From NCBI GenBank assembly GCA_935421135.1, contig OW285187.1, positions 33,978,818-34,042,817 on the forward strand: DNA of 64,000 nt, given 5' to 3'. The translations under genes were made by a program, and so were the position numbers. Each line of letters begins with the position of its first letter. The stretch's first letter is position 1. Below, piece after piece: positions 1-12,955 of the stretch. Under the pieces are notes generated by a model that made no database searches, was not told the origin of the DNA, and saw only the letters and a program-made list of their open reading frames with translations. Origin of the DNA: Bugulina stolonifera. Its lineage: Eukaryota > Bryozoa > Gymnolaemata > Cheilostomatida > Bugulidae.

Positions 1-28
1 TGTGGAAGTAAAGGATCCAGAGACTTAC

Positions 29-3000
29 TTCTGTTTAACTTTTCTGCCAGCTGATTTAGACAAACTTCTCCCCCTTTCTAAAGTTGGCTGTTTGCACATC
101 AGTATTGACTTTTTTCTCCGTAACTCCTGACTTCTACAAAGTGATTCACCAAAATATTAGATGAATAATTTGAAAACATTGTTGATGATAATAATAATAA
201 AAACAAGTTGGACTTGCTGGGCATTCTACTAGTGAGTGAAACCACACTGGAAGCAGTGGGACTAGCCTTTACCCACAGATGTCCACGGGTCTACCATAGC
301 ATTGCTATGGGATAGCTGTACTTGATATGAAGGCCGAACCCAAGAATAACCAATGTCCTATTTTCTAACATGCTATGACTATCTGGTAGCAAGTATCCTA
401 ATGGAGGCCGCAATTGAAAAGAATTAATGAAGATATACATAATATGATACAACGTACATGCATTACATCATGTTCATGTATATCAGTATATCAGTTCACT
501 TCCTTATGTATTCCATTGAGCAAACTATTTACGACAAAAGAGTTTATAATAATAATAATATACATGTAATATCCAATTATTCAAGTTCTTTGAAGATAGA
601 TCTGCTAAGAAGCCTCTCCTAAAATATTAAACTCTTCTTATTGTCCTAATATTCCATTATTTATTGTCATTCAAGATATGAATCATACAACCCAATGTCC
701 AGTAGCTTGAAACATCATACTCCATAACATGATACTACATACTATGTACTATATAGTATACACTCCATGTTATGGTCTGCTATCATACTACTCTAGTACA
801 ACTGATATCTATTATACAACTACAGTATACAAACTATAATATATGCAATACTTTACAGCTTGTATTATTATAAATAGCCTACCAATATTATACATGACTA
901 GTAGCATATGAATAAATTTTACAAGTAGACAGCCTAGTTAAACTATTATAACACTCATTATGTAATGATGTAGTGATACTTACTCTGTAACTAGCTCAGC
1001 CCCATCCTCAGAGAAATGAGAGAAGAGCTGATAGATCATTCCGGATTCACTGCGCTGCAGACATTCCAGAATATTCTGGCTGAGAGTATCACGATTGGTC
1101 TCCAGCATACCGGACACTGTGTATGTAACCTGGTAATAGTGAACACTACATATCTTGTATTCTGCATACCCTATACATAATATGCATATAAATGCTATAC
1201 TCTGTTATACCATTCATACAGCCTAGCTCAGTCTTTACTATTATCATGGAAATACAAGCATAAAATAATAAAAGTATATTGAATAATACGAATTGTCAAC
1301 CATTTTGGCAGAAAAATGAAATATTGATCATCGTGCATTATCAAATAATATATTGGAAGATGTGGATGTGGAAAAAAAATTTAGATATAAAGTAATACTA
1401 GACGTATTTTTAATTTTTATTCCTTGTATCTCAACACTAGTCCTAGTATCAAAATATAAGTAATAAAAATCAAAAATGCATCAAGCACTACTTTATAAAA
1501 TAATACATAGTAATATTACATTATGTATGTTATGTAGCTACCACTTTACTCACCGAACCAGCGTAATGTTGGACGGTAAATAAAGGCTCTCTGCCTTTCT
1601 CCTTCCTGATGAACGAATGTTTAGCTAAGTGTTTCTTTATCTTCTCCAAGAGACTGTGTGCAGTAGCTTTGGGGAACTTGCTCTCTTCGTCTATGAGTGC
1701 ATATAGTCCTATGGGCCTCTACAACAGACTCAGCGTGCTTATACAGTGGATAACAGAGACTCTGTGTGCTTATACAGTGAGTAACAGAGACTCTGTGTGC
1801 TTATACAGTGAGTAACAGAGACTCTGTGTGCTTATACAGTGAGTAACAGAGACTCCGTGTGCTTATACAGTGAGTAACAGAGACTCAGTGTGCTTATACA
1901 GTAAGTAACAGAGACTCAGTGTACTTATACAGTAAGTAACAGAGACTCAGCGTGCATTTCATTTTCCTGTGTCATGAACAGGAATATTTTATGAAAAAGC
2001 GTTTTACACATAAAGCCATACATGTATGCGCACATGCAACTTGTGCACATATGTTGTACATGTATGACTTGAGTGACTTTATGTCGGAGTATAGACACAA
2101 TATGAACCAATAACAGAGTGTGGAGAGACTTTCTAACGGGTAGCTTGATGCTAGATAGCGACATCCAGTTCACACATCCAGGTTAGCAGCATTGCATTCT
2201 CCTTCTCGGTATAGAATTATCAATTGATACTATCTGAGACCTCGGAGCAATATGTGGATCTCACTGGGACAACAGCTCTTTGTTTACTCTATTACATACA
2301 TGTAGGACTCTACAAATGACACGCACATGTATTCAGACTATTTTCCTAAACCCATGTAGGTGTATAAAAATACCTCAATAAACATGCCGAGAATGTCAGA
2401 GTTGTTGGCGAAGGAAATGTGGCTTGTTTTGACTCCTTCCCTGTCCAGGTCTCGCTTCTCCCAGGCAAATATGTGCTGATTAAAGTAGTGTTGTAGCTGT
2501 TCATTCGATACGTTGATGCAGAGCTGAGCAAAACTATTGGTTGGAAAGTTCTCAAACCCAGCAATGTCTAGTAAGCCGATCACAGGTGCACTTGACATCT
2601 TTGGTCTAAAATTTTCAAATATGCACTTTAATTATAATATGTACATGTACTTATAATTGGTGAAGGCTCTACATCTAATACATAGTAATAATAAACGGCA
2701 CAAAGCAAAAGATAGACTACGAACTCACTACAGATATACGTGTGAAGTATTGTGTACTGCTTGTATTATTGGCTACATAACAGGGTCAAGGGCAGACACT
2801 GCTGACTTATATCAATACTCCATGCATACACTTACATCACACAGAAATATGACCGTATATATAACATACAATATACATACAAATAGTGTATACCTACAGA
2901 ATGTATATATCTATAGATTTGTCTGCAGATTGAGCATCTATCTATATGTATGTTATTATACTAAATCTAGCACACAATAATACATACACCGATACTAGAG

Positions 3001-4827
3001 ATCCACTACAAGGAAGTACTACTGAAACATCTCTATATTTTCAAGTGAGAAATTTGATATATTCCAAGTAAGGCCCAAACAGTGTGTAAATAGACACACA
3101 AAGCCAGATCAATACTAATCAATAAATAATTTATGACATAATTCCATTATCATGTAAACTTACGCATAGGATACCCTGGGTTTCAACTTAGCATTGATTT
3201 TACTAATAATCCAACCAAACAGCCTGGCATAGAGGGCTTTAGCCAATGCGTCCCTTCCATCACTAGCTTGTGCTAAGTTCTTCAGATTTACTATTCTTTC
3301 TCCTGAACATTCAATACACATGTATATGTACATTGGAGTATAACATACACATGTACATTGGAGTATAACAGCACACATGTACATTGGAGTATAACAATAC
3401 ACATGTACATTGGAGTATAACAGCACACATGTATATGTACATTGGAGTATAACAATACACATGTACGTTGGAGTATAACAATACACGTGTACATTGGAGT
3501 AGAACAGCACACATGTACATTGTAGTATAACAATAACCATAGCATGTATCTGGTATTGAACTGTAGCTATCTGTCTATACTACGTGATACATTACATAGC
3601 ACATACATGTACATATATTATACATGCATTGTATATATACTGGTATGATATCTGTGGCATCAGTCAGCTATCACTATCAGTGCTGTCTGTCATCACTTCC
3701 TAACCCCTTATAGAGTCAATTTGGCCCATAATTATACATCACACAGTAACATGCACTTGTACTTGATTATACCTACATTTATGACTAATATAATTAATTA
3801 TAATATATTAGCTTATTCAGTACAACACATTCATGCAGCATACATTAGCAGGGACCCATATCACATCACATTGCACTGCTACAAGCTGTCCATTTGACAC
3901 CCTCTGACTCCTACAGTATATCACACTATTGTAGCTGATGATGATGCTAATCATTGAATGCACTACACTGTTTATACTTGACTCTATAGCTACTGTCTAC
4001 ATGCACTTCCCTTTGCATGCTGTATACTGCATACATCAGCTGCTGCCAAAATCTACATCCTCTATGATGTCAATGTCACTAGTGTATACTGTATATAATA
4101 TTACAATGTCACAGTAGCATATTATACTTTACACAACTTGGCACTGCTATGCACAGATCCATGTACCATGGCATGTACCATGACATGCACAATATACATG
4201 TAGGTGTTACATACAGAGTAGACCTGATATAGGTTTTGTATATTACATGTAGATATTTGAATTCTTGTCAAACAGATTAGTGCTATGAATCACACAACAT
4301 GTTCAGCTTGTTAGAGAAGTCAGACAGTTTCACTTGGTCAGGGCTTGCACAAGGTGCCAAGCTACATTCAATGTACATGTATATCCATCAATCTTATAAA
4401 TCATTTTAGTCTGTCATTTTCATATCTATTAGTGAATAATATAAAATATATGATTATTATTCAATAATAATTATTATCTGAAACCAGCCTATAAGCCATA
4501 CTTCTACCATTTACACTTGCATACTACCTACCAACATGTAAAATATCACTAATAGATCTCAAATGAGCCGAGTGAATATATTTACTACTAACCTCTGATT
4601 GAGTGGACATTAGAGATCAGTGCAGTGACCATCTCTTCTGCAGATACTCCAAGTAACTCTGTAGCTGCATGTAGAAACAAGTGTCATATAAACCGAGGTT
4701 TGTCATTGTCAACAAGAATGGTTACAATGCAGCCAGCCAGGTGTCATTATTGGGATTACCAAAACAATCACCCCTTCAAGATCTAAACTGGCCATCACTT
4801 ACTGATCACTTACTTACTTACTTACTC

Positions 4828-4866
<39 letters not shown>

Positions 4867-7800
4867 ATTTCACATTTGAAAGTATATATTTGTTCACGAT
4901 CAAATTATGTCCTCAGTTGAAGTGTGTTCTATTCAGTTATTAGCTAACCTTGGATATTGACATGCTGCTCTACTAAACTTATTCTACTAATTCAGTCAAA
5001 CCTCCAGGCATATGTACATATCAGAGAGAACAATAGGAGAGGATCTTGGTTTCACACTACCCATTATGACCAGATCGTATTATACAACTATAACAAGACT
5101 GTATGTGTATGATGCTAACTAGTTACTATATATACACTGTAGTTGTAGTTACTATATACAATGATTGTATATACCAACTAGTTAGTATATAAAATAAACC
5201 AGATCAGTTTTATAGCTTATCTTACCAAAATTGCACCAAGTGTCAGATGTGTAATACCACAACCTGACATGACACTGTATCACCTTGTACATTATGTATA
5301 CAGTCCCTTACCTATGTGTAGAGGGTATTATACAGTCCCTTACCTATGTGTAGAGGGTATTATACAGTCCCTTACCTATGTGTAGAGTGTATTATACAGT
5401 CCCTTACCCATGTGTAGAGGGTATTATACAGTCCCTTACCTATGTGTAGAGGGTATTATTATACAGTCCCTTACCTATGTGTAAAGGGTATTATTATACA
5501 GTCCCTTACCTATGTGTAGAGGGTATTATTATACAGTCCCTTACTCATGTGTAGAGGGTATTATACAGTCCCTTACTCATGTGTAGAGGGTATTATACAG
5601 TCCCTTACTTATGTGTAGAGGGTATTATTATACAGTCCCTTACCTATGTGTAGAGGGTATTCATCTGATATGAATACTCCATCTGTTTCTTGGTCCGTCT
5701 CAAATTGTATGTCTGTAAGATGCAAGATGGAGGAAAGATACGCATATATAGTCTCGCAGTCCTAAAACAAAGGTTAGCATACAACGTACACTCTGAGTGT
5801 ATATGTATTCCATAAGGTATGAGTTGGGTAGGGGACAAAGTTAGTAAATAGGAAGAGTTTAGTTAGACGTTGGTCAAAGAATAACGGCTAGTAGTGACCA
5901 GTCACATGTTGCAGTCCATTCGATAATTGGTAATCACGGTATTGACAAAAATCAATTTTATATATAGATTTATATGAACTGTAGTAATCAGATGTACTGA
6001 AGTGCAGATCTACCTCTTGGGAGAAGCCGGTGTTCACCAAAATCTTCTGTAGCTTGATAAACATCGCTTTGTGATGTGATTGGTGGGATTTGCTAGTAAA
6101 TACGGAGCTGCCGTCTGCAGATCTCAGGATCCTGTAACCAGAATCGCACACAAAAGAGTATAAATAGTAGTTATAAATAATGCAGACAGGAAATGGAACT
6201 GGATAAATTTTGTAACTAGACAGCAGAAGGTGATGAAACTGACCGATGCTGCTCAGGATCTCCTAGCAGCACCCCTCGTCTCTGTCTCTCACTCAGCCCA
6301 GCGAATAGATGGTAGAATATGTGGAAGTTCTTCTCATCTTTACCAAACCCAGTAATTCTAGTTTTCTCAAGCAAGAATATACTCACTCTGCCTAGCAAAA
6401 TAAATAGCTATGCAATTTACTCATTACCAATATCGAACAATCTGCAATAATTAGTATGAAGTTCAAATGAATAATTATAAAATAACGAAAAACTTGTCCA
6501 ACTGCTTTAAATATATAATAAAAATAATCATAAAATAATATATTATAATATAGCAAGGTAGTTACATCATAATATATACATGTATATTGTAATATGTAGC
6601 CTATATAATTAGTAGGTACATTTATATCACAATAGGCCTTGCATACCTCCAAATACCTCTCCAGTATCAGAGAATAGAAGCTCTATGTATTTTCCAAATC
6701 TGCTAGAGTTGCTATTCATCTTAGTTTGGGCGTTGCCAAATGCCTCCATCAGCGGATTGATTTCAATAAGGGAATCATGCAGGTTACCAATAGTAGCAGC
6801 AGTAGCAAGAGGCTTGTTACACAACTGAACGATCTGTCTAATTAGTAACTTAGTCGTCTCAGTTTTTCCTACAATGCATCAAAGAACAGTGTTGGTGTTG
6901 TAGCACTATGAAAAAAATGAAAAAAACACTTTGTCAGAAGTGGGATTTGAACCCACGCCCACATTCGTGGACCAGAACACTAATGCATTGATACAACGCA
7001 AGGCAAGCCTTGAGTCTGGCGCCTTAGACCACTCGGCCATCCTGACAACACGACATACAAAGCGTTCAATTATATGCTACTGATTAGTTAAGCGTAACGC
7101 ACTACAATTATATTATAATGCATCAATAGCTATCAATAGCATAATATACACAAATGAGTGTTGGCGAAATTGCTACCAATCATGGCATCTACTTTCACTC
7201 ATTTGGTCTGGCCATCTCTCTGGGTCTGGGCTGTTACACCATAGAGTCAGTGTGTTAGTCCATACCCTGGGTCTGGACCTACCCTGTTATGAGATATACA
7301 ACCATACATGTAGATACAATAAATTGTTATTATACATGTATATATTATACATGTATTATAATATATTTATTATACCCACAGTTGTATTTAATTTATACAA
7401 CTGCTAAAGCCCAAAACAAGGCTGGTTCCACGTCAGTTTTCCTCTATTAGAGGTATAATTAGATATTGTAGTTCAAGCAAACTGGCTGCATGTGCATGTA
7501 TGTTCACCCACCTGCACCTGATTCTCCACTAACTATACAGCATTGGGGCTCCTTATTGACTAGGAGGTCCTGGTACACACGGTCAGCAATGGCAAATATA
7601 TGTGGTTTCAACTTCGACTGTGTTTTAATGTTTCTGTATTCTTTCGAATGCTACAATGAAATAACAGCCAGCATGATACAGTGCCCAACCATTAGTTTGT
7701 GTATAATCTAGCATGTATGTACAAGTATAGGTCAATCATCTATCATAGCAAGCTGTCAGTACATAGCCTATACATGCAGAAAGTAAAAAGTGGTTTCATA

Positions 7801-10015
7801 ACTGCATGTTTCAGAACCTGCTTAGCATTCGCAGATTTGGAGTTTTCGAATTAGGTTGATTTTCTCCAAAAGTCACAAGTTCACTACGGAATGACCTACA
7901 GATCACGCCATGATCAACAGAACACATGTAAGGCTTCCATTTTGGCTGTAAAAATGCCATCATCCTACTATAATATAGTCAATGTATAGCCGAGAAATTG
8001 ATATGACAAGGAAATCAAAAGAAAGGTCATGGACAAGTTTTACTTCTACGTACCGTGTGACATGGTGGATAATTTTGTCATTGTAAATACTAGAAAGATT
8101 CAACACACATGACTGAATTACAATATGATGTCTAACGATGCAATAAGTAATAATATGACAAGTACACATTTGGTATAGTATAATAAGTGAGAGATTTGGT
8201 TTCAGTAACATACATGCACACTGTATATAAGCTAAACTAGATAGCCATATTACACAGAGAGTCACAGACTGGTAGAAATAGACTCCATCTACCATACTAG
8301 TCTGTATTCACAAGGATCTCTCTCCACCCCATACCTACACTCTCGCTACTGTATTATCACATATAGCCGTATACTACATGTGTGAGGTAATGACAGAACG
8401 ACAATGATGCAGAAAAGTTCACACAATATAAATATTTAGACTATATCAAACTAATAGCGCTGGAGTATTATGCAAGTTGAGCTATTAGTATTAGTTGGCT
8501 ACTATACACAGCTTGTTTGAGTCACTGAGTGACTACAGAGTATATGATAATCTTATATAAGAAGTAGAATAGTATCTGGCAGCAGATAAACCACTCAGTT
8601 TCTACATATTAATTAGTTAAGATCCATTAAACTGTTGAGAGTCATGTATTTCACCACTCATCAGCTACTCAACAGTGTAGATAGTAAGTTTGCAGATGGA
8701 CTAAGCTAATGACTCCTGGTAGGTGGTACACAGTCATAATACAGCAGAGGAAATTCACAGCAATCATTGTATTTCCCCCAAGCTATAGTATAGTGGGAGG
8801 TCCGATGGGTGGTTCGGGTATAGTAGAGATGGCTGTGGTTAGAGACTGGGAGGTGGTTCCTTATGAACTGTGATTAAGGACTATACTTATACAAGTAATG
8901 GTATTATAATTATAATTATTCTCACATTAACAATTTACTGTACAAGTATAAAGTATAACTGCAGCAGATATTCTCAATAAAACTGACATAAACCAGGTAA
9001 TCTGCAATGTAAGTAAGCCATAGAAGTAAGCAGGTGGTTATAGGCCTACCTTAGAGTCATATATGGGAAGCTGCTCAAATGGGTTCATAGCCACTAGAAT
9101 ATCCCCAATGTACGTCTAAAACAATAACATGGTAACTGTACAAGTCATTTACATACACGAGTTGGTCCAATGAAGTAAAGTGTAACTATCGGGCGGAAGT
9201 TATCTCAGTGCCCATTTTCATCTCCTAAAATCTTTACCGATGCTAGCGGCCACTCATTGATCATTACAGTTTCGTCCACACAGCGTTTACAGACGCTTAG
9301 GAAACCAACAATTCGTCAGCTCTCCGGGCTTGTTATTGTTAGCCACAACACCAGTTATATCTTCTTCATAACAACTATGTGCACATACAACTTTACTAAA
9401 GAAGTGATTACAGGTGCACCTCTGTGTACTAGATACCCGATCTCGTAGTAATGTATGACTACCAGCCTGCTCATAGTCTTTCCAGCAGCCAACATACACA
9501 GGTCAGACCACCACTTACAACCATAAAGTACATGTAGAAATCCATAAGCAATGTAACATATATATTAACCCTCATATGAGATGTTAGCTAATCAACGTAC
9601 ATGTTTATTAATAATTAGATTGGTCAACTTACATATATTTGTCCATTTCTGTAGCGTATCTCTAATTCAGTAAGCAAGGTAGATTCTGTTAGCTTAGCTA
9701 GTGCTGCGAGGTCATCTACCTGCCCACTTCCTGCCTCCATCTTACTTCCTAATGAATCAAGTTTGAGATAACTATCGCCTATCAGAGTCTTGAGACAGTC
9801 CTATACCTAAGTTATAAAATGAACCATACCAAAAACAGTACACCGAATGGTAAGATAGAATGAGACACTGCAATGCTGGAGCCCCAGAATTACTAGATGT
9901 TGCAGATGATGATTAAACCTTTCGATTTTTACCTCAGTGAAAAGCTCAATGAGAGCACTGAATATGTTATTAAACTGAATTAATGTTCCTTCATAAAGAT
10001 TTGGCTGTCTGATAC
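29..10015 (-). CDS. Unconventional myosin heavy chain, class III-like motor domain (3' part beyond window)
   Basis: Actin-based motor ATPase. Exons assembled on the minus strand, 5' to 3': 10015-9933, 9800-9633, 9115-9050, 7650-7512, 6868-6647, 6391-6244, 6131-6014, 5761-5644, 4664-4593, 3302-3164, 2605-2374, 1718-1554, 1129-984, 133-29. All junctions are GT-AG and phases agree throughout. Landmarks in order: [16 protein letters not shown]-loop [10 protein letters not shown] (split by an intron), switch [34 protein letters not shown], switch II/relay DIAGFENF with [33 protein letters not shown] and a basic loop-2 stretch ending GRKVKQK. The relay reads DIAGFENF where most myosins have DIFGFENF. 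The order resembles class III, but no kinase domain is seen upstream and the tail lies off the left edge, so the class is tentative. Several introns carry minisatellites next to splice sites and one carries a tRNA gene. The start codon is not certain. Confidence 0.88.
1738..1953. repeat. 31-bp minisatellite, about 7 copies
   Basis: Tandem units of about 31 bp built around CTTATACAGTGAGTAACAG, ending about 20 bp from the acceptor of the 1718-1554 myosin exon. Each unit contains CA-GTGAGT or CA-GTAAGT on the plus strand, antisense to the host gene. Confidence 0.9.
3318..3537. repeat. Minisatellite of about 27 bp, 8 or so copies
   Basis: Degenerate tandem units around ACATGTACATTGGAGTATAA occupy the intron just upstream (minus strand) of the 3302-3164 myosin exon. 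Open frames through the array are repeat artefacts. Confidence 0.9.
4799..4866. repeat. (TTAC)n tetranucleotide microsatellite
   Basis: Nearly perfect TTAC repeat in a myosin intron, with one CTCAC interruption. Read in the sense of the host gene it is GTAAGTAAG, a run of overlapping 5' splice-site-like motifs. Confidence 0.95.
5296..5661. repeat. 32/35-bp minisatellite derived from a myosin exon/intron junction, 11 copies
   Basis: Eleven units, 32 bp or 35 bp (extra TTA), of the type CAGTCCCTTACCTATGTG followed by TAGAGGGTATTATA. The right-most copy is the real 3' end and donor of the myosin exon 5761-5644. On the minus strand each unit is about 18 nt of exon end (AATACCCTCTACACATAG) plus 14 nt of intron start (GTAAGGGACTGTAT). 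Most copies keep the donor AG-GTAAG; others have point changes there (GGGTAAG, GAGTAAG, AAGTAAG). Confidence 0.95.
6932..7046 (-). tRNA. tRNA-Leu(CAA) with a 31-nt anticodon-loop intron
   Basis: The minus strand begins GTCAGGATGGCCGAGTGGTC, continues to an anticodon stem CCAGA with loop CTCAAG, and ends GGGTTCAAATCCCACTTCTGACA-like with acceptor pairing GTCAGGA/TTCTGAC. The anticodon CAA lies at 7012-7010. The canonical tRNA sequence is interrupted after position 37 by an intron at 7008-6978, as in eukaryotic tRNA-Leu(CAA) genes. T-runs just downstream (6926-6921 and 6917-6911 on the minus strand) serve as Pol III terminators. The gene sits in the same orientation inside the myosin intron between exons 7650-7512 and 6868-6647. 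It looks intact and functional. Confidence 0.95.
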
Positions 10016-12844
10016 CTACCATAGCAGTAATTGGGCCATGACTGGTTTCCAAGGTAATAGGTCACTATTCTTTGATTGACATATACGATTGCTTGGAGTT
10101 GAAGGGATGGTAAAGTATGATCACATAGACGCACAGAGACAGTTATAACACTTTGACTTTGGTAAATAGAATATATAGCAGTGATAGCTGAGCGATAGCA
10201 GGAGGGATAATTCCGTTGTGAGTCATTCACATCAACATTCTGCCTCCATATATTATGCCTGCTATACAGATTGTATGGCACATACTGACATTTCTGGCTT
10301 TATACCAGTAAGCCTGCATGACATGGGAAGTACTTTGAGAAAATGGAGCATATAAAGACATTTGCACTCCAATTTTCTCCCTGCAACCACATTTACATGT
10401 ACACCTATTACACACCCATGCACATATAATTATAGGCTACATGTAAATATATATCTACATTAGGTGCATCATCCATGTAGATGAATAAACTTCAATAGGT
10501 AATAATAAATATGAAACTAATAAAAATAATTAGCAAAAGAATTAATATTAATTATAATTAGAAATAATAATATCTTACTTATTGACAAAAAATAACCTCA
10601 CACTTTAGTCATTCGGATTACGCTAGTCCATGTGAGTGCGTTTTCTCACATTCAATCACAAGTATAACATTCACAGGCTCATCCTTGTTGAAGGTATCCT
10701 ATACCAGTATAAGGCTAAACCTGATTGGCCCCACTTTTACCGCTTCCTTCTCATTCAATACCTGCCTGTCTTTCTGGCCTTGCACACTCCCATACTTTGG
10801 CTTTGCTAATCTAAGGCAGCAAATAAGCATAGGTAGTGTATCGGTAGGGATGGAAAGGAGTAGCTTGCGCTCTTCAGTGCCCCTCTTTTTGCTACATTTT
10901 TTATTTAACTCATGTATTTTTATTCTAGATGTCAAAATAAAAGTTTCTTTCAAGTTGCAGCATAATACGCAAAGAATGGACAATCACATTCAGCATGTAA
11001 CCATCGTTTAAGGAGTCTAATGGTATTCAGTATTCACTTAGTAAGGTATGGTCTGATAAATTGGTAAATTACATGCAATATATGGACGTTGGCTGGCTGA
11101 ACAATCAAAACACCCAGCAAGTGGTCAACACAAATAGCACGTCCAAGGGTTGACCACTAGTGAGGCGAAAATTTGAGATTTTTCCATATATCATAATATA
11201 TCACCATCTGCATGTGAGGTAGTCAGAGTCATGCGTCCACTGCAGTATAGCAATTAATAATAATAATGATATCAATATGGGGACAATATGGCAGAACATT
11301 ATGTGATCTGATTTTGATTTGTTATGGGCCTTTAGAAAAGCTAGGAGACCACATAATAGAAACGGAGAGCAACTGTGAATACAATAAAATTCTAGAAAAC
11401 AACAAAATAGTAAAATCCAAATTTAAACCGATACAGAACTCATTTATAATTCTTCAGTCAGTACTTTTACCAAAGTGGACATAATTAATAATTATAATAA
11501 CTAGTTAGTTGACAGAGAAACAGATTGTGCACAAAAACGAAAAACTGAAACTTATTTTTAATTTTCATTTTATGACATGGTTATTACAGTAGTAGTACAT
11601 ACACCAATATTTAATCAATAGTTTGTCTTACTACTTTACCTTTAAGATATTATATCATTATATCAATATATGAATTATTTCTTACCCTAATCTTTCTAAT
11701 TCCATGGTATAAAAGAAAATGTAGTTCTCCAACAATCTGAATCTAATCTCGTCTGGCAGCCAACGTACAGCAATATGAATCGATAACCACTAAAACGTCT
11801 ATGATATTACATGAACTAGCACTCTACTCTACAAGCTGACAAGGAAGGACTCGCGGAGATTCCTACTGTAACTGTATACATGGAAAGTCTTGGACTATGC
11901 ATTGGCCTTATCTTCCTCTCCACTACATTAGCATGCATTCAGCTCTATGGATGCATCATTCAAAATGTAGCACATGTGGGTTTGTTGATGTTTTCAATGT
12001 CATGAAAACAGCTCCGCAATGATAGCACCTAATCATTTAAATTTTAGTTTCCTCTTTACCTTTGGCTTATTTAAAACAAACTACTAGTTTAAATTACTTA
12101 AAATTTTTTGTTTTATTTTGGTTAAAAAATTTGTATAATGTATTTTACATTAATGGATGTATTTATTCGAATATTTACAACAACTGATAGGATTTGTTAA
12201 ATAGTTTAAGAACCTTGAAAGTGTTTTTGAGGTCTATAGGGGCGTAATTTTGAGCGTTCGGTAGGTTTTGGACATGGTACTTGTGAAACTTGCACTAGCA
12301 TCAAGGTTTTTTCTACTAAGTTTACACGTTGATTTTAACCTATATAAATAGTAGCAACTTGCGTTAAATCTGACCTAAATAATGCATTGAAGCCAATTTG
12401 TGACGCTAAATTCTTAAACTGTGTCCATTGGCAAACGCTTTTTCTTTGAAAAATAGTGATAACATCAACATGATAATTAATAAAAGATTGGTTTCTCTAT
12501 GTAGCCTTTACTAGATTATGCAGCTGAGATTTGATATGCAACCTGAAAAAAACATTTAATGTTACACAACTAGATAGATACTAAGATAGGGTTCAGAAAC
12601 GGGTTACACATTTTATATATATAAAATAATTAATAATTATTATTATAATAAATAGTTATATTAATTATAATTATAGTTTTAATATTAAATAATTAATATA
12701 AATATAGTTATAGTAATTATTGTAATAGCTACCAGAGTTGAAAGCTGCAAGAATTTTGAGAGCCTTTGTTCTTAAGTTCTTAGTATAAGTATAATAATAA
12801 TTATTATTTTATTATTTAATAAATATAAATATAGAATAAAATAT
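10016..12844. other. Intergenic/5' region with no confident gene
   Basis: AT-rich sequence. A patch at about 10,685-10,985 has higher GC and open frames on both strands (108 and 94 codons), but no motif or splice context identifies a coding strand. A 42-codon hydrophobic ORF at about 11,875-12,003 (MESLGLCIGLIFLSTTLAC at its start) could encode a signal-peptide-like piece but has no other support. Nothing else recognised. Confidence 0.5.
11686..11705 (-). CDS. Tentative first coding exon of the class III-like myosin
   Basis: A short minus-strand exon can be read from an ATG at 11705-11703, encoding MELERLG, with donor GTAAGA after 11686. Phase 2 joins correctly to an acceptor at 10009 (exon starting at 10008), giving MELERLGQPNLYEG and then the frame of the 10015-9933 exon. 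If right, the myosin has only a short N-terminal extension and no class III kinase domain. The downstream acceptor has a weak pyrimidine tract and the exon is only 20 nt, so this rests on phase agreement alone. Confidence 0.25.
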
Positions 12845-12955
12845 AAATATCAAGGACGAGGAGTGCCCCAGAGTTCAGTCCTAGGACCACCTTCTTAGTA
12901 TATATAAATGACTTACCAAATACAGTAACCTGTAAGCTGTAATGTCACTTAATGA

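Noticed and set aside
3160..3545. Long Cys/Tyr-rich ORFs on the minus strand
   Set aside because: They are translations of the minisatellite at 3318-3537; only the 3302-3164 exon at the 3' end of one frame is real.
10685..11011. Opposed ORFs of 108 and 94 codons in a GC-richer patch
   Set aside because: No domain, no splice partners, neither strand favoured.
11875..12003. 42-codon hydrophobic ORF resembling a signal peptide
   Set aside because: Too short and isolated; no family or expression evidence.
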